A DNA stretch of 64,000 nucleotides from an uncultured Prevotella sp. (GTDB lineage Bacteria; Bacteroidota; Bacteroidia; Bacteroidales; Bacteroidaceae): the NCBI GenBank assembly GCA_902497035.1, contig CABVDL010000003.1, forward strand, positions 11,291 to 75,290. Reading direction: 5' to 3'. The notes below the pieces were generated by a model. The model did no database searches. It worked only from the letters and a program-made list of their open reading frames with translations, and had not been told where the DNA came from. The position numbers and the translations under genes are program-made. Below, piece by piece: positions 61,769-64,000 of the stretch; within the stretch, counting starts at the first letter, position 1; every line of letters starts with the position of its first letter.

Positions 61769-62992
61769 ATGGATAAAAAAGCTATATTATTCGCGACGTT
61801 TGCGATGACATTCTTCTCATGTGGAGGCATTGAAGTGGAGAAATATATTCCCCCTACAATGAAGCAAGATACAATTTCCACCGAGAAAATTGTGTATAAG
61901 GATCAGGCGAAGCATCTGTATGACCTCATTTCTGAAAGGTATCTCATAAAATCAGGTACATACAAGGGACTCTACCTTGAGAATTATCCAATTCAAAGTG
62001 GTGATCCAGAACATTCATATCTTTGGAATTATGTTAGTCTCATGTCGGGTGTGTCGTTGTTAAACCAGTTGGGATATAATGTAAACTATGCCGACAAAAT
62101 GAATGGATTTGAACGTTATTACAGTGTTAGTGGCGTCCAAAATGTAGGCGGTTACTCCTCTTCAACCAATGGAACAAGTGGAACAGGAACCCGCTTCTAT
62201 GATGACAACTCAATTGTTGGCCTTGAGATGTTGCGGGCTTACGATCAGTTGAACGATAGTAAGTTCCTTGACCATTGTCGACAGATTGTAGCATTCCTTG
62301 AAAGTGGTGAAGATGATATTAATGGCGATGCACTTTGGTGGAACGAAGCACAGAAGAACATGGCTGGCAATACCGATTCCAACAAGCCTGCGTGTGCAAA
62401 TGGTTTTGCTTGTAATTTCCTCCTGAAATATTATCAGGTTTGCCCGTCAGATGAAAAGAAAAATGTGTTGGACTTTGCGAAGCGGCTATATACTTGGTTA
62501 TATTATAATCTCAGAGATCCTGAAGACAATACTTATTGGAATGACATGCAGGTTGATAAGACGATTAATAAAACAAAATGGACTTACAATTCTGGTGTGA
62601 TGATTTCCAATGGTATTCAACTATACAGGATTACCGGCGACCAAAACTATTTATCACAGGCTATTAAAACGGCGGAAGGAGCTTACAACTATTTTGTCAG
62701 GCCACGTGGTAATATGGCTTTGGCCTATCCTGATAGTGATCCTTGGTTTAACACAAAGCTGTTCGATGCTTATATTGAGCTCATACCATATCATTCAACA
62801 GCAGCCAAATATGTAGATACTTATATTCATTTTATGGATAATGCAATAACTTCAGCCCGCACCCGCGACGGATTCTTTTATGAAGACTGGACAGGTAGCA
62901 GTCCTAAGCGCTATTACAGTCTCCTTACTCAGGGCGCAGCGCTTGAGTCTTTGGCGCGTATTTCTATATATAAAGGTGAAGCATCACATTAG
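61769..62992 (+). CDS. GH76 endo-alpha-1,6-mannanase
   Basis: A 407-residue lipoprotein (lipobox FFSC at Cys18) that should cut the alpha-1,6-mannose backbone of yeast-type mannan at the cell surface or periplasm. The (alpha/alpha)6 barrel shows the GH76 catalytic Asp pair in RFYDDNSIVGLEMLRAYD; WWNEAQKNM, CANGFACNFLLKYY, WTYNSGVMISNG and TQGAALESLARI are further family segments. It is the last gene of PUL2, followed by a strong hairpin. Together with two GH92 enzymes it identifies alpha-mannan as the substrate of the locus. Confidence 0.93.
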   Translation: MDKKAILFATFAMTFFSCGGIEVEKYIPPTMKQDTISTEKIVYKDQAKHLYDLISERYLIKSGTYKGLYLENYPIQSGDPEHSYLWNYVSLMSGVSLLNQLGYNVNYADKMNGFERYYSVSGVQNVGGYSSSTNGTSGTGTRFYDDNSIVGLEMLRAYDQLNDSKFLDHCRQIVAFLESGEDDINGDALWWNEAQKNMAGNTDSNKPACANGFACNFLLKYYQVCPSDEKKNVLDFAKRLYTWLYYNLRDPEDNTYWNDMQVDKTINKTKWTYNSGVMISNGIQLYRITGDQNYLSQAIKTAEGAYNYFVRPRGNMALAYPDSDPWFNTKLFDAYIELIPYHSTAAKYVDTYIHFMDNAITSARTRDGFFYEDWTGSSPKRYYSLLTQGAALESLARISIYKGEASH

Positions 62993-63002
62993 TATTCTTG
63001 GG

Positions 63003-63041
63003 TTACGGACCCGTCTTCGATTAGCAAAGACGGGTCCGTAA
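63003..63041. terminator. Hairpin terminator at the end of PUL2
   Basis: A perfect 15-bp stem (63003-63017 with 63027-63041, containing ACGGACCCGTC) with a 9-base loop follows the GH76 stop after 10 bases. The downstream TCTTATAAT has few T residues in a row, but the stem is strong and symmetric. Confidence 0.75.
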
Positions 63042-63170
63042 TCTTATAATAGGCCAAAAAAGCAATAATAACGCGTAATTGTTGCATGGTTGTGAGAAAA
63101 GTCCTAGCTTTACACCAGCTCTATCATCGGAGGACGGCGGAGCCAATTAGCAAGTGCAAATTCACGAAGT

Positions 63171-63370
63171 CTTTTTGTAAACTACTTCATCTGGAGTGAG
63201 GAAATTGTGCAGGCAAAGGACTTTAAGTTATTTGGTCTAAACCCACGAGCAGACTGAAAGACTTCACATTCAAGTTCATCACTGTGCACGCAAAGTGGAT
63301 TAAGACGGCAAGGCAGTTTGTACTTAATATCTACACGGAGCTGAATGCGTATGCGACCGTCTTCAAATAA
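63171..63370 (+). pseudogene. Remnant of a transposase gene (3' end, frameshifted)
   Basis: In one frame the bases from 63171 read LFVNYFIWSEEIVQAKDFKL and then stop near 63255; in another frame the same protein seems to continue as RLKDFTFKFITVHAKWIKTA up to a stop at 63368-63370. The text resembles the C-terminus of IS4/IS1380-type transposases, in which a R-L-K-x-F segment and a V-L-N-I-Y-T segment are common. The rest of the gene is missing and no terminal repeats are visible. Family assignment is tentative. Confidence 0.5.
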
Positions 63371-63441
63371 GTGCCAGCATCAAAGCCAAATTGCTGAAGA
63401 TGAGCATGACGAATCGCTAAGTCTACCGCTGTCGGTCAGAG

Positions 63442-64000
63442 TCATTCCGACAAGACAAGCAGTTGCTTGTGCGTGTAATCAAGTACCCATCTTTTCCCCA
63501 TGAGAAAGCTCGCGTTAAGGCGGGGATAGTCTGAGCCGTCTTTTGTCTCTTTGGTGAAGTCAACCTTGAAATGATAGTCAGCAATCTCTACGGGAATATT
63601 CTTGCATTGTGCAGCCTTCTTGTACGTTAGCCCATTTGCTATGTCGGCGCAGGGAAGCTCTACATAAGATGTCGGTGTAAGTTCGGATGTGCGGAGCAGT
63701 TCATTGGATCGGGAACCGGTGTCAAATAAGATACGTGTCTTCTTGCCCGCAATCTTGCCTTTAAAGATAATCATGTTCAGCCCGTCGTCAGCATGACGCT
63801 TCCAAGCTAAGGATGTCGCAACGTTGGTGGGTAATTCGTTTAAAGGTTGAAGTTGGCAGGTCTTTAGGTCAAAGCACCATGGATTCCTTTTTAAGATATC
63901 ACCACCGATAATAAACTTAGGGGCGAACTGCTTCAGTTTCCCGGTCAAATCCACAATGAAGCACCACACATGGGTGTATGTGGAGGAAGCAAAGGAGATG
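63442..64000 (-). CDS. Retropepsin-like aspartic protease (partial)
   Basis: The frame is open to the window edge, so the start is outside; about 186 residues are visible. The motif LFDTGSRSNELL contains the D-T-G-S active-site triad of retropepsin-like proteases, and FKGKIAGKKTRI before it is the usual strand. An earlier GGDILKRN and a later LNASFLMGKRWVLDY with DYTHKQLLVL at the end fit the second half of such folds (FIIGGDIL and FLMGKRWVLDY are similar, as if two related halves exist). Function in Bacteroidota is unknown; it may be a periplasmic protease. Confidence 0.6.
   Translation of the reverse strand, partial: ISFASSTYTHVWCFIVDLTGKLKQFAPKFIIGGDILKRNPWCFDLKTCQLQPLNELPTNVATSLAWKRHADDGLNMIIFKGKIAGKKTRILFDTGSRSNELLRTSELTPTSYVELPCADIANGLTYKKAAQCKNIPVEIADYHFKVDFTKETKDGSDYPRLNASFLMGKRWVLDYTHKQLLVLSE

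Overview
The window is chromosomal DNA from a Bacteroidota bacterium, most likely of the Prevotellaceae. The support is SusC/SusD pairs, BspA-type leucine-rich-repeat surface proteins, lipoproteins with acidic residues after the lipobox cysteine, and Bacteroidales-type promoters (TTTG, about 20 bases, TAnnTTTG) in front of several genes. The housekeeping part is GC-rich; the last part of the window is visibly AT-richer.

Layout. (1) 1-3219: end of a TonB-dependent receptor, a beta-propeller surface lipoprotein and a DUF4465 lipoprotein, together a candidate corrinoid (vitamin B12) capture locus. (2) 3375-23445: housekeeping genes. These are lpxB-surE (lipid A and nucleotide metabolism), parA-parB with a DUF5683 protein, a MltD-type murein transglycosylase and a RelA/SpoT protein (chromosome segregation, wall, stringent response), a MerR regulator, alaS, queD-queE (queuosine precursor), a TPR protein, the apparent operon PH-domain protein-dacB-mscS-dnaG, and a superoxide reductase. 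(3) 23643-27381: cardiolipin synthase, then a rearranged zone with a leucine-rich-repeat lipoprotein, a broken GH2 beta-mannosidase and an AT-rich inverted-repeat element. (4) 27382-44764: polysaccharide utilization locus 1 (PUL1), with a FecR anti-sigma factor, SusC with STN domain, SusD, DUF1735 lipoprotein, leucine-rich-repeat protein, a GH101-like enzyme, GH27, GH3, GH78, and an ECF sigma factor facing the other way at the far end. (5) 44841-45300: a fragment of a second cardiolipin synthase gene, a direct repeat of sequence from zone 3, and a three-unit 45-bp palindrome array. (6) 45426-62992: PUL2, an alpha-mannan locus with GntR regulator, mannose-6-phosphate isomerase, ROK kinase, two GH92 alpha-mannosidases, MFS transporter, SusC, SusD, SusE-like protein and GH76 endo-mannanase. 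(7) 62993-64000: strong terminator hairpin, transposase remnant and the end of a retropepsin-like aspartic protease gene.

How the parts work together. PUL2 encodes a full route: glycan cut and captured at the surface (GH76, SusCDE), trimmed by GH92 enzymes, mannose carried inward by the MFS protein, phosphorylated by the ROK kinase and isomerised to fructose-6-phosphate, under a GntR repressor with divergent promoters. PUL1 looks controlled by a sigma/anti-sigma pair acting through the STN-bearing SusC; its substrate cannot be read with certainty (alpha-galactoside, rhamnose and possibly alpha-GalNAc linkages).

The most unusual structure is the pair of direct repeats about 19.9 kb apart that bracket PUL1. 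One copy is intact; the other is split by a complete lipoprotein gene. Next to the intact copy lies the palindrome array, whose 10-bp core equals the centre of the ParB-binding parS site.
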